NCBI GenBank assembly: GCA_002731275.1
Contig: PCBK01000052.1
Location: 186,001 to 250,000, forward strand
Direction: 5' to 3'
Length of the DNA stretch: 64,000 bases
From: Deltaproteobacteria bacterium
Lineage (GTDB): Bacteria > Myxococcota_C > UBA6777
Shown: piece by piece, positions 18,989 through 29,289 of the stretch
How positions within the stretch are numbered: the stretch's first letter is position 1
Layout of the letters: every line of letters starts with the position of its first letter
The notes under the pieces: generated by a model
The model's database searches: none
Told to the model about the DNA's origin: nothing
The model's input: the letters and a program-made list of their open reading frames with translations, nothing else
Position numbers and translations under genes: made by a program

Positions 18989-19681
18989 ATGTCCGAAAAA
19001 GCCCCCCTTTTGGAGCTCAAGAAAGTCTCGAAGTCCTTCATCTCTGGAGGCAAACCGCTCACCATCCTCAACGAACTCGACCTGACGATCTATATCGGCG
19101 AGACCGTCGCGATCACAGGTCCAAGTGGCTCTGGTAAGTCTACACTGCTCGGCCTCCTCGCAGGTCTCGACACACTGAGCGCCGGTGAGATCTTCCTCGA
19201 AGGCACACCGATTCACAACTGGAACGAAGACCAACGCGCCGCATGGCGACGCACACAAGTCGGCTTTGTCTTCCAGGATTTTCGCCTCGTCCCAAGCTTT
19301 ACAGCGATCGAGAATATCTCACTCCCCCTCGAAATCCTCGGCACAGACGCCCAAGAAGCCGAACAAAAAGCCAAAGATTTCCTCGACAAACTGGGCCTCT
19401 CCGAGCGCGGTCACCACTACCCACACCAACTCTCCGGCGGGGAACAACAGCGCGTCGCCATCGGCCGCGCCTATGCCCACCAACCTAAGCTGATCTTCGC
19501 CGATGAACCGACAGGGAATCTCGATCCCAAGACCTCCGAACAAGTCCTCAAGAGCTTGATGACCATGAATGAGAACACTCACACCACACTCGCCTTGGTC
19601 ACACACGATATGGAGCTCGCCGAGACCATGGAACGCCATGTCTCCCTGAAAAACGGACGCATCGAACAACGGAAGTCATAA
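18989..19681 (+). CDS. ABC transporter ATP-binding protein, LolD/YbbA-type
   Basis: GPSGSGKST, LSGGEQQRVAIGRA, LIFADEPTGNLD. Confidence 0.93.
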   Translation: MSEKAPLLELKKVSKSFISGGKPLTILNELDLTIYIGETVAITGPSGSGKSTLLGLLAGLDTLSAGEIFLEGTPIHNWNEDQRAAWRRTQVGFVFQDFRLVPSFTAIENISLPLEILGTDAQEAEQKAKDFLDKLGLSERGHHYPHQLSGGEQQRVAIGRAYAHQPKLIFADEPTGNLDPKTSEQVLKSLMTMNENTHTTLALVTHDMELAETMERHVSLKNGRIEQRKS

Positions 19682-19682
19682 C

Positions 19683-22277
19683 ATGTCGAATCAACAACCA
19701 CCCATCCAGCCGACACAAGGTCTCAACCGCCTCGTCTTGCGATTGTTCATGAGGCACAAAGGACGTATGCTGTTCTTTGCCTCCTCCATCGCCATCGGCG
19801 TCGGCTTTTTGCTCGCCGTCAGTAACCTCCTCCTCGGCATCCAGGGGAACATCGCGTCTAAGTCGCGTTCACTCTTGGCCGCCGATGTCTCCATCAGAAG
19901 CTGGCGTCCCTTCGACCAAAAGACCGAAGAGACTGTTAACACACTCAAACAACAAGGCTACCGCACGACGAGACTCTACCAGTTTGTCTCGATGTTACGA
20001 CCACAACGCAAAGATGGCACACCATTTTTGGTCAGTGTCCGCGCGATTGAGCCGGCCTTCCCATTTTACGGCACGCTCAAGTTATCGCCGGCAGGTATCA
20101 AGAAGACGTTCTTTGCCAGTAAAGAGAAGGTCTGTCTCGTCGCCAAAGAAGCGATCCAAACACACAACTTGAAGCTTGGAGAGCAGGTTAAGCTCGGTCA
20201 TATCTCACTCAAAATCATCGGCTTCATCGACGAAGAACCTGACCAGGTCCTGACCGCGAGAGGGATCGCGCCACGTGTCATGATCCCCCGCGCCCTCGCC
20301 AAACAAACGGGGCTGATTCGTTTTGGCAGCCGTATCCGACACACCTATCTGATCGCTGCCAAAGCAGGCATCAAAAACACCGCTCCTGTCGCCACAGCGC
20401 TCAAGAAACAACTCGGACAATCTCTTCGCGATCCATACCTGCAAGTCCTCTCCTACACGGACTCACAGCCCAACGTCCGCGAAGTCATCGCACGTATCGC
20501 GATCTTTCTCGTCTTTGTGTCGCTCGTCGCCCTGCTCCTCGGTGCGATCGGAATGGCCGCCAGTGTCACGACCTTCCTCAACGAACAGCTACGCACTGTC
20601 GGGATCTTTCGCTGCGTAGGCTTTAGTCCTTCGGATGTCACCTCTATCTACAATCGATTGTGTCTGCTCATGGGGATACTCGGCGGGATACTCGGCGTGA
20701 TATTTGGTTCCGTGTTGAGTCTCGTGAGTGGACAAGTGCTCAATCAGCTCCTACAAGTTGGACTGGAAGTCAGCGTCCACCCGCTCTTTGTGCTTGAGAG
20801 CTTCTTTATCTCATGTGCGCTGACACTTGGACTCAATTACGCGACAGTCCGCGAGCTCGCACGTCTGTCACCACAGGAGATCTTGAGTGGTCGTCTCAAC
20901 CGCATCCAGATCTCCAGACGTGCGCTGTTTACGACAGTCGCCTTGTTCCTCATCGGCTTCTTTTTGTACGCATTGAAGACCGCTTACAGTCTGCCTGTCG
21001 CGGGATTCTTTACGATCACCATCCTCGGCTTGTTGTTGGCTTGTGTTTTGTTGATCGGTCTTTGTCTTTGGGTCATCTCGTTGATAGGTGCCCGTATCAA
21101 AGGCAGCAACCCCCTCCCCTTCGCGTTGCGACATGGCCTACGACAACTCGTACGTCAACGTGTCAGGACGATGACCTTCTTGCTCTCCCTCACCATCGGC
21201 GTCACGCTGATCAGCAGCCTGAATATCTTGCAAAACAGCCTGATCACGGACATTCAATTTGGCGACGGGCGTAAGATCCCCAGCCTGTTTATGGTCGATG
21301 TACAAACGGACCAAGTGAAGGGCATCAACAACATTCTCAAGCCTTACAAGCACGACAGAGCCGACTTCAACCCGCTCGTCAGGGCGAGGCTCACAGCGAT
21401 CAATGGCAAAGATGTTACGCCCAAAGATCTCAAGGGGATGACCCTCGAAGACCGCAGCCGCGCACGTCTGCTCTCCCGCGAGCAAAATCTCACTTACAAA
21501 GAACAGCTCAACAAAAGCGAGACCATTATCGCTGGTAAGTTCTGGGCGCCAGGCTCGGCGAAACCACAAGTCAGTGTCGAGATGCGCTTCGCAAATCGCC
21601 TGGGTCTCTCTGTCGGTGATACTGTGACATTTGATATCCAGGGACGAGAGCTAAAGGCTGAGGTCACATCGATTCGGAGCATCAACTGGATGAGTATGCT
21701 GCCCAACTTCTTTTTGGTCCTCCCCAAGAAGGTCTTGCAGCACGCTCCACAGGTCATGATCACCTCGGTCACGCTACACGACAAGAAGGACATTCCGTCG
21801 TTTCAGCGACAGCTCAACAAAGCCTATCCCAACATCAGCACGATCCAGATCGCAGGGATCCTCAAGAACGTCAAAGAGATACTTGGTTACTTTATCAAGA
21901 TCCTCAAAGGGCTGGCCTGGGCGTGTGTATTCATCGGCCTCTTACTCCTGGCGGGGACGTTGAGTATGGCGCAGGCAGAGCGGCGCAACAAGGTCGCGTT
22001 GATGCGTTCACTAGGCTGTGAACAAAAGACGATCGTGCTCATCGATTGTATCGAGTTTTTGGCGATTGGTGTGATCACGGCAGCGATCGTCGTTGGGTTG
22101 TCTTGGGGGATGAGCGCGGTGATCACATCGATGATGGATATCACCCTTCATTACGCGTGGTCCCATGCCTTGGAGGTCTTCCTCGTCGCGATCGTCCTGC
22201 CGTTGTTTGTCGGTTTGTTGACCAACCGCACGACATATAAGGCTGGTGTCATGGAAAATTTACGAAACCCCAGCTAG
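19683..22277 (+). CDS. ABC transporter permease, FtsX/YbbP-like
   Basis: 864 aa with FtsX-like TM blocks; immediately downstream of ATPase. Confidence 0.9.
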   Translation: MSNQQPPIQPTQGLNRLVLRLFMRHKGRMLFFASSIAIGVGFLLAVSNLLLGIQGNIASKSRSLLAADVSIRSWRPFDQKTEETVNTLKQQGYRTTRLYQFVSMLRPQRKDGTPFLVSVRAIEPAFPFYGTLKLSPAGIKKTFFASKEKVCLVAKEAIQTHNLKLGEQVKLGHISLKIIGFIDEEPDQVLTARGIAPRVMIPRALAKQTGLIRFGSRIRHTYLIAAKAGIKNTAPVATALKKQLGQSLRDPYLQVLSYTDSQPNVREVIARIAIFLVFVSLVALLLGAIGMAASVTTFLNEQLRTVGIFRCVGFSPSDVTSIYNRLCLLMGILGGILGVIFGSVLSLVSGQVLNQLLQVGLEVSVHPLFVLESFFISCALTLGLNYATVRELARLSPQEILSGRLNRIQISRRALFTTVALFLIGFFLYALKTAYSLPVAGFFTITILGLLLACVLLIGLCLWVISLIGARIKGSNPLPFALRHGLRQLVRQRVRTMTFLLSLTIGVTLISSLNILQNSLITDIQFGDGRKIPSLFMVDVQTDQVKGINNILKPYKHDRADFNPLVRARLTAINGKDVTPKDLKGMTLEDRSRARLLSREQNLTYKEQLNKSETIIAGKFWAPGSAKPQVSVEMRFANRLGLSVGDTVTFDIQGRELKAEVTSIRSINWMSMLPNFFLVLPKKVLQHAPQVMITSVTLHDKKDIPSFQRQLNKAYPNISTIQIAGILKNVKEILGYFIKILKGLAWACVFIGLLLLAGTLSMAQAERRNKVALMRSLGCEQKTIVLIDCIEFLAIGVITAAIVVGLSWGMSAVITSMMDITLHYAWSHALEVFLVAIVLPLFVGLLTNRTTYKAGVMENLRNPS

Positions 22278-22293
22278 CCCCCCTGAAATCAAC

Positions 22294-22617
22294 TCACTCG
22301 TCGGAGATGGATTGTAGGTACTCTTCCCACTCGATCGGGAGCATGTATTTCTTTTTGTTGTTGCACTCTTTGCAGCACGGGACGACGTTCCCCTTTGTCG
22401 TCTTTCCTCCCCGCACGATCGGCACGATATGATCCATCGTCAACTCTTTGGCCGGCACCCTCACCTTGCAGTAATGACAGACTCCCTTTCCACGCTGGTT
22501 TTTCCACCACTGTGACTTGCGCATGTCATAGGCTTTCGCCTTCTCTTTTTTGATGTGTTTTTCATCGGCGGGGGTGAAGAAGTTATCCCAATTTGTCGAG
22601 CTGTTGTCGTTATCCAT
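22294..22617 (-). CDS. HNH endonuclease
   Basis: CHYC...LTMDHIVPIVRGGKTTKGNVVPCCKECNNKK. Confidence 0.88.
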   Translation of the reverse strand: MDNDNSSTNWDNFFTPADEKHIKKEKAKAYDMRKSQWWKNQRGKGVCHYCKVRVPAKELTMDHIVPIVRGGKTTKGNVVPCCKECNNKKKYMLPIEWEEYLQSISDE

Positions 22618-22629
22618 CAAGTCTACCGT

Positions 22630-23451
22630 CTACATTTGGTTGGAATATTCATGAAGGCGAATGATAAAATCTTCGTCCAGACCGGCGTCACGTCGCGCAT
22701 CTGCGTTAAAATCGTGCCCTTTGGCCCGGAACGCCTGGTTGTGAGGAGACAGTGAGGCCAAGTACATGTCAAACGTCTTCATGTCTTCGGGGGTAAAGTG
22801 CTTGAGCCAGCGACCCCCAAAGCGAACGTGCATGATCTCATCTTCAAAGATGCGCTGCATAAGCGCTGCTGAACCTTCGTCTCCAACGCGCTCAAATGCC
22901 GCTTTAAAGTACGGTGCGTGGTCGAGATTCGCCTGCTCGAAGGTCAGGTGCATACCACAGACCCACTCTACGGGGTTGTGAAGCTCGGCCGCCACGCGCC
23001 AAAAATGGTCGTTAAGGGGTAGATCGCCAAACTTCGCGCCGAGCGCTGCGATCTGGTCCATGTACATCTGCAGGTGAAGCTGCTCGTCGAGAATGATCCG
23101 CACAAGACCCTTGCGAAACAGTTTGGGCGCGTCTGGATAAGCGAGTAAGGCCCACGCCATCATCTCCAACGCCATCAACTCGTGATTCGCGAAGGCGTGC
23201 AAACAACGAATCCTCATCTCTTTTTGGTGGAGCGCGTCTGGGTGTGGGACTTTCTTGCGTTTCTTCTTAGGTGCGACACGAATCCCCGGCGCACGTGCCG
23301 GCTGTTGCCATGCGATCGCCTCTCCGGGAGACAGATCGGAGAGCTCTGGGACGCGCGTTTGGGGATTCACCTCTCCTGCGGGATTATCCAGCTTCCCTTC
23401 GAGGGTGTCGGAAAAAAAGATACGTTCGGCAAATTCACGAATTTCCATCAT
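22630..23451 (-). CDS. DUF455 ferritin-like protein
   Basis: FANHELMALEMMAWALLAYPDAPKLFRKGLVRIILDEQLHLQMY...EDEIMHVRFG; start chosen 1 nt after ABC-F stop. Confidence 0.82.
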   Translation of the reverse strand: MMEIREFAERIFFSDTLEGKLDNPAGEVNPQTRVPELSDLSPGEAIAWQQPARAPGIRVAPKKKRKKVPHPDALHQKEMRIRCLHAFANHELMALEMMAWALLAYPDAPKLFRKGLVRIILDEQLHLQMYMDQIAALGAKFGDLPLNDHFWRVAAELHNPVEWVCGMHLTFEQANLDHAPYFKAAFERVGDEGSAALMQRIFEDEIMHVRFGGRWLKHFTPEDMKTFDMYLASLSPHNQAFRAKGHDFNADARRDAGLDEDFIIRLHEYSNQM

Positions 23452-23452
23452 C

Positions 23453-25261
23453 TTAGGACATTTTCTCTTCAAGTTCGGCCCAGCGGGCGTACAAGGTCTC
23501 AATCTCTTTTTGAAGCTCTTCACTGCGTTCGTAACACGCTTGCAGCTTCGTAGAGTCAGAGACAACATCCTGCGAGGACATCTCAGCCTGCACCTCTTCG
23601 AGTGTCTCTTCAAGCTCCATAATTTTGGGTTCTAGTTCGTCAAACTCCCGCTTCTCCATATAGGACAGGCGCTTCTTGGGTTTGTTTTGTGAGGGAGGAG
23701 GCGATGCGGACTTTGTCTTCTGCTTCTTCTCGGCTTTCTTTTGCGCCTTACGAGCTTCTTCCCACTGGTAGTAATCGGCGAAGAACTCGGCTTTCCCTTT
23801 GCCATTGAGCCCGAGGACGGTCGTCGAGACGCGATCCAACATGTAACGGTCGTGTGTCACAAGCAGCAACGCCCCCGAAAAACCAAGCAGGTTATCTTCG
23901 AGGACTTCGAGAGTTGGTAAGTCCAGGTCGTTTGTCGGTTCGTCGAGGATCAACAGATCGGCCGGTTCGAGCATCAAACGCGCGATCAAGATCCGGGCGC
24001 GTTCACCACCGGAGAGCAGACCAACTTGCATCCCAAGTTGCTCAGTCCGGAACAAAAAGCGCTGCGCCCAGCTCGCGACGTGATACGAACGATCGCGAAA
24101 CTGCACACTGTCCCCACCATCAGGAACAAGCGCACGTCTAAGCGTCTGCTTCGGGTCCAACTCTTCTCGGTTTTGTGAGAAGTGTACGACCTTCAAACCA
24201 TCCGCCCGCTTAATCGTCCCTGAATCTGGTTCAAGCTCACCTGTGAGCAGACGAATGAGGGTCGTCTTCCCGGAGCCGTTGGGTCCAACAAGGCCCAGAC
24301 ACTGCCTTGGAGATAAGACAAAGCTGAGATCTTCGAAGAGAACCTTCCCACCGAGCGCTTTGGCGACATGTTTGGCGACGAGCAACTCTTTGGACTTGCG
24401 ATCGGACGAGGTGAAGTCGATGTCCGTCTTGTGTTTGAGCTGATTGCGTCCTTTGACTTCGGACAGATCCTCGATCAGCTTTCCAGCCTGCTCAATACGA
24501 AATCGAGCTTTTGTCGTGCGGGCTTTCGGGCCACGTCGCAGCCACTCCACTTCACGCCGGACTTTGCTCTCCAAGGACTCTTGAATCTGTTGTTGGACTT
24601 GCAGGAACTCATCTTTTTTCAACAAAAATTGGCTGTAATTGCCATCGATGGAGAGGATCCCTTCGGGATAACGGGGATTCAACTCGATCACACGGCGCGC
24701 GACGTTCTCCAAAAAGATCCTGTCGTGAGAGATCACCAAGTACGCAAAGGAGGCGGACTTAAGGAGCTCCTCAAGCCATAAGATGCCTTCGAGATCGAGG
24801 TGGTTGGTCGGTTCATCGAGTAGCAACACGTCGGGAGAGTTGACGAGCGCACAAGCGATACTCAAGCGCTTCTTCCAGCCACCGGAGAGGACCTCTGCTT
24901 GCTGCTCATTGTCCTCAAACCCAACGCGGCTGAGAGTGATCTCCACTTGCGTGGTGCGTTCCAACTCGTCGAGTTTATCGTTGGTGATCGCGGCATATAC
25001 GATTTGGCGGATAGACTGTCCTGCGGGGAACTCGGAGACCTGCGGGACATACGCGACTTCCGTCCACTTGCGCAACGACCGCTCACCAGTGTCAGGTGAT
25101 TCGATGCCATAGAGGATCTTGAGGAATGTCGACTTTCCCGACCCGTTAGGACCGATCAGGCCAATTTTATCGCCCTCCTGGATCCCCATCGAGATGTCTT
25201 TGAAGAGTTGGCGGTTGCCGTGTGTTTTGCTGACGGATTGACAACTGAGGAGCTGCTGCAT
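23453..25261 (-). CDS. uup: ABC-F family ATPase (Uup-like)
   Basis: Two ABC cassettes (GPNGSGKST x2, LSGGWKKRL, LSGGERARI), C-terminal coiled coil. Confidence 0.9.
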   Translation of the reverse strand: MQQLLSCQSVSKTHGNRQLFKDISMGIQEGDKIGLIGPNGSGKSTFLKILYGIESPDTGERSLRKWTEVAYVPQVSEFPAGQSIRQIVYAAITNDKLDELERTTQVEITLSRVGFEDNEQQAEVLSGGWKKRLSIACALVNSPDVLLLDEPTNHLDLEGILWLEELLKSASFAYLVISHDRIFLENVARRVIELNPRYPEGILSIDGNYSQFLLKKDEFLQVQQQIQESLESKVRREVEWLRRGPKARTTKARFRIEQAGKLIEDLSEVKGRNQLKHKTDIDFTSSDRKSKELLVAKHVAKALGGKVLFEDLSFVLSPRQCLGLVGPNGSGKTTLIRLLTGELEPDSGTIKRADGLKVVHFSQNREELDPKQTLRRALVPDGGDSVQFRDRSYHVASWAQRFLFRTEQLGMQVGLLSGGERARILIARLMLEPADLLILDEPTNDLDLPTLEVLEDNLLGFSGALLLVTHDRYMLDRVSTTVLGLNGKGKAEFFADYYQWEEARKAQKKAEKKQKTKSASPPPSQNKPKKRLSYMEKREFDELEPKIMELEETLEEVQAEMSSQDVVSDSTKLQACYERSEELQKEIETLYARWAELEEKMS

Positions 25262-25282
25262 GGTATTTCGATTCTACCCCGT

Positions 25283-25666
25283 TTATTCGGAAGGACGGTC
25301 ATTAGAAGAAGCTTTAATGGTGTCGTAACGTTGCAACTGAACCTGACCAGCGGGCGCTCCCCTGGTCTTTTTCACGAAGCGACGTTTGCAGTAGTTCACC
25401 GCGACACGACCACCACCTTTGCTCTTACTGTAAAAGATCGCGAGTCCAGCGGCTTCGCGTAGGGTCGACTTAGGGAGCTTGTCGAGATTGCCTGGGTTGC
25501 GGACAATCACATGTGAACCCGATGTCGGCGCGACGTGAAGCCAGAAGTCGTTTTGGTCTCCAACCTTAAAGGTCAAAATATCGTTGTCTTTGGCGTTCTT
25601 CCCAACGAGGATCTCAAACCCATCGCTGGATGTAAATGTACGATATGTGCTCGAATAATCTGCCAT
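25283..25666 (-). CDS. standalone NFACT-R (DUF814) RNA-binding domain protein
   Basis: SDGFEILVGKNAKDNDILTFKVGDQNDFWLHVAPTSGSHVIVRNPG...VNYCKRRFVKK. Confidence 0.85.
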   Translation of the reverse strand: MADYSSTYRTFTSSDGFEILVGKNAKDNDILTFKVGDQNDFWLHVAPTSGSHVIVRNPGNLDKLPKSTLREAAGLAIFYSKSKGGGRVAVNYCKRRFVKKTRGAPAGQVQLQRYDTIKASSNDRPSE

Positions 25667-25720
25667 CTCACACCTTCCTTGTGTCTTTCGTGGACTTTCT
25701 TGCTTGTCATCGTCTCAAGG

Positions 25721-26383
25721 CTACAGGCTCGTTTGAAGCAAAATCTGTGCATGCTGGTGGGGCTTCTTTGCCTTTTGACAACGTCTGCTCTTTTTGGGAT
25801 GCAAAGACAGCTCTGTCGATGCAGCCTGCTGGAAGTGGTATTTGATCAAGTCGAGATTGTACGACTTGACGGCTTTGTAAAGCGAGTCATAGCCAATGCC
25901 AACGAGCACACCAGAAGCCACAGAAAAACCAAGCGACACAATCAGGGTGCCCCAATACACAGGGTCGGAGAAGGGAAATGCCCCACCAAACGCTCCGTTG
26001 AGTGGCAACACGACGAAGACGGTTGTTTGCACAATGAGCATCGCAGCGGAGGCCATCCCGACAGCAAATCCAGCAGTCATAAAGTTGTTATAGCGTTTGG
26101 CGAACGCGATGGCATCTTTCGAACCACGAAAGACTTCAGCATAGCGCTGCCCAACAAAACCAAGCTTGACTTTCTGGCTGTTGCGTTCGAGATAAATCCC
26201 CTTCCAAAAACCATAGCGAGAGTGGATGATCATCGACTTCACCTCTTCAAAGGGTGTCTTGTCTCTTCGAAAAGACTGCTTTTTCGCGTCTGCCTTTGTC
26301 ACAGATTTTGCATCAGCGAATGATACAGTGCACAGCCACATCAAGGCACACAACACACACCCAATCCAATATCTCATCATCAT
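25721..26383 (-). CDS. hypothetical membrane protein with signal peptide
   Basis: MMMRYWIGCVLCALMWLCTVSFADA signal, three internal hydrophobic segments. Confidence 0.6.
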   Translation of the reverse strand: MMMRYWIGCVLCALMWLCTVSFADAKSVTKADAKKQSFRRDKTPFEEVKSMIIHSRYGFWKGIYLERNSQKVKLGFVGQRYAEVFRGSKDAIAFAKRYNNFMTAGFAVGMASAAMLIVQTTVFVVLPLNGAFGGAFPFSDPVYWGTLIVSLGFSVASGVLVGIGYDSLYKAVKSYNLDLIKYHFQQAASTELSLHPKKSRRCQKAKKPHQHAQILLQTSL

Positions 26384-26701
26384 GATCCTTTCTCGCACCG
26401 ATGAAACATCCAACGACACACCAAACAGAAGTTTTTGTTTGCATTTTCCAAAAGTATGCACAACTTTCCAGGGGCCCATCCATCTGCCTTATACATGTGC
26501 AACAACATCTAGAATACGAGTGATTCGAAAACAACGGAGTCAGGGTAAACCTGAGCCTGTTGGATGGAAAAGGCTTTGGATCTTCCTGTAGAGGTATAGA
26601 CCAAATCGCGATATTCTGAAAGCCCAGCATCCAAGAGAACACAATAGAAGCTTTGTCCCCACTGGGCGTATTCCACTCTTTCGACATACGACTGGAGTCA
26701 T

Positions 26702-28546
26702 ATGACAGGACCACGAGACAACGATCAAGAATCTGGAAGCCTACAAGCCACTTTGCAAAAGTTTTTTGGTGTCTTTCGCTACAGCCGTGAGGCCATGCAG
26801 CTAGTCTGGCAGACCAGCCAAAAACTCACGCTGGCGTTGATGTCCCTCACTTTGCTCGCTGGCGTCCTCCCTGGTGCGACCGCGTATATCAGCAAGCTCA
26901 TCGTCGACTCTGTCCTCGACGCCGCCAAACAAAACACGCCCGAAGCGCGCTGGACCGCGTTCAGCTACGTCATCATCACAGTCGTGTTGGTCGTCGCGTT
27001 GACGGCAGCGCAGCGCGGTATCACGATCTGCCAATCTTTACTGCGTGCGTTGTTAGGTCATCGGGTCAATCTACTGATCCTCGAAAAAGCCCAGGAGCTC
27101 TCCCTCTCACAATTCGAAGACGCGGAATTTTACGACAAGATGACGCGCGCTCGTCGAGAAGCCTCACGCCGCCCACTCAGCCTCGTGACCAAGACCTTCG
27201 GGTTGATCCAAAACGGTATCACCCTCTCAATGTACGGCGTGTTGTTGCTGCAATTCTCTTGGTGGGCCGTCTTGATCTTGATTCTCGCGGCGCTGCCGTC
27301 CTTTATCGCAGAGGCCAAGTTTTCAGGAGAGGCCTTCCGGCTCTTTCGCTGGCGTGTGCCAGAGACTCGACAACAGAGCTACCTTGAAATGCTCCTCGCA
27401 CGCGAAGACTTCGCCAAAGAGGTCAAACTCTTCGGGCTTGGCGAGATCTTTCTCAAGCGATACACTGAGATCTTTAAGAAGCTCTACAGCGAAGACCGCG
27501 ACCTCACGATCCGCCGAGGTTTTTGGGGATTTGTCCTTGGCCTGTTGAGCACGCTGACCTTTTACGCGGCCTACGCGTGGATCGTCTGGGCCACGATCAT
27601 CCAACGTATCAGCATCGGCGAGATGACGATGTACATCCTGGTTTTCCGACAGGGACAATCCGCGATCTCAGCGGTCCTCTCCTCCGTAGGACAGATGTAT
27701 GAAGACAACCTCTACCTCTCCAACCTCTACGAATTCCTCGAAACAGAAGCCCCACCCGCCAAAGGGGACGCGACGGAGGGACCAAGCCCTGGCGATGGTG
27801 TGCGTTTTGAACATGTCTCTTTCGCGTATCCGGGAAACGCAGAGCCCGCCTTAGAGGACGTGAGCTTTCACATCAAACCAGGTCAAAAACTCGCTCTTGT
27901 CGGAGAAAATGGTAGTGGAAAGACCACCCTGATCAAACTCCTCACCAGGCTCTACGAACCCACCTCGGGCAAGATCACACTCGACGGTCTCGACTTACAA
28001 GACTGGGACGTTCACGCCCTTCAACAACGTATCGGTGTGATCTTCCAGGACTTTGTGCGCTATCAATTTATCGTGGGTGAAAACATCGGGGTCGGACAAC
28101 AAGAGGTGATGCAAGACGAAGAGGCCTGGAAACAAGCCGCCGAGAAAGGTATGGCAGACGTCTTTATCGACAAGATGCCAGATGGATACCAAACACAGCT
28201 CGGTCGATGGTTCAAAGATGGACGTGAGCTGTCTCTCGGACAATGGCAAAAGATCGCGCTCTCAAGGGCCTTCGTCAGAGAGAGCGCCGACATCATCGTC
28301 CTCGATGAACCGACAGCCTCTATGGACGCAGAAGCCGAAGCGACGATCTTTGCACGCTTTCGCGAGTTGACCAAAGAACAGATGGCGATCCTGATCTCCC
28401 ATCGCTTCTCAACGGTCCGCATGGCTGATTATATCGTCGTGCTCCATCACGGACGTGTGATCGAAGCCGGCTCTCACGAAGCTCTCCTCGAACAAGATGG
28501 TCGCTATGCCCACCTCTTCACGCTGCAAGCCGCTGGCTACGTGTAG
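26702..28546 (+). CDS. ABC exporter, fused permease/ATPase
   Basis: Six-TM domain then GENGSGKTT, LSLGQWQKIALSRAF, IIVLDEPTASMD. Confidence 0.92.
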   Translation: MTGPRDNDQESGSLQATLQKFFGVFRYSREAMQLVWQTSQKLTLALMSLTLLAGVLPGATAYISKLIVDSVLDAAKQNTPEARWTAFSYVIITVVLVVALTAAQRGITICQSLLRALLGHRVNLLILEKAQELSLSQFEDAEFYDKMTRARREASRRPLSLVTKTFGLIQNGITLSMYGVLLLQFSWWAVLILILAALPSFIAEAKFSGEAFRLFRWRVPETRQQSYLEMLLAREDFAKEVKLFGLGEIFLKRYTEIFKKLYSEDRDLTIRRGFWGFVLGLLSTLTFYAAYAWIVWATIIQRISIGEMTMYILVFRQGQSAISAVLSSVGQMYEDNLYLSNLYEFLETEAPPAKGDATEGPSPGDGVRFEHVSFAYPGNAEPALEDVSFHIKPGQKLALVGENGSGKTTLIKLLTRLYEPTSGKITLDGLDLQDWDVHALQQRIGVIFQDFVRYQFIVGENIGVGQQEVMQDEEAWKQAAEKGMADVFIDKMPDGYQTQLGRWFKDGRELSLGQWQKIALSRAFVRESADIIVLDEPTASMDAEAEATIFARFRELTKEQMAILISHRFSTVRMADYIVVLHHGRVIEAGSHEALLEQDGRYAHLFTLQAAGYV

Positions 28547-28591
28547 CCCCTTTCAAAGCCCATCGATTTTGCCATCCCCCTCCCCGAAACG

Positions 28592-28625
28592 CAAAAAGCC
28601 CCCGCTGCTTATGACAGTGGGGGCT
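28592..28625 (-). terminator. Rho-independent terminator
   Basis: Minus strand AGCCCCCACTG-tcataag-CAGCGGGGGCT followed by TTTTT; 11-bp stem with one G-T. Confidence 0.75.
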
Positions 28626-28689
28626 CGCGCGAACCTTGGGTTCGACCAGCAATGCTGTCGCGCCAGGGCAAACATTCTCCAGCGCGTCT

Positions 28690-29085
28690 ATACACACAAG
28701 TGCCAAAAGACACCTGTCATCGAAACAAAGACACATTCAAACAAAACAAAAAGACACAAACTTACCATCACAAAACAAGAAGAAATAAAAACAACAAACA
28801 AAAAATACTTGCAAACAATGACACAAAAAGAAAACGTGTAAAAATACGAAAACATTCAAAAAAAGAAACAAATACAAACATCAAAAGCGCGAAACAAACA
28901 TATCAACAAAAGGCACAAACAAAAGAAACAAAGACATTCATTCAAACATTGACAAAAAGACAAAAAGCAAAAACATCTTACAAATCAGAACAATGCATCA
29001 CATTCTTTCATGACTCATGCTCAACACGCCCCTTGTTTAAGCATAAACCATGCCACACCCTCAAAAATCACATAAACACTTAAAA
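28690..29085. other. A/C-rich, G-poor low-complexity intergenic tract
   Basis: Plus strand dominated by AAAC/AAAAG/ACAAA words; contrasts with the surrounding sequence. Confidence 0.75.
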
Positions 29086-29289
29086 TCGTATATATAAACC
29101 AATCGACAGCGACATCTCCAACGAGAAAAGCTGGTATGGTTGTGACATTCATGTCATGTGGGTTTGAGGATCTTTGAGGGATGCAGACTGAAAGCAAGCA
29201 AAAAGCGATTCTATGTCATACACTTACTGTATCATGACATGAGATGTCAGGGACGTTCGTGGCGGAAGTGGGAATGTGGGGAGATGTCG

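Noticed and set aside
28652-29083. 143-aa Lys/Thr/Asn-rich ORF
   Set aside because: Composition is a direct product of the A/C-rich tract; no RBS or domain.
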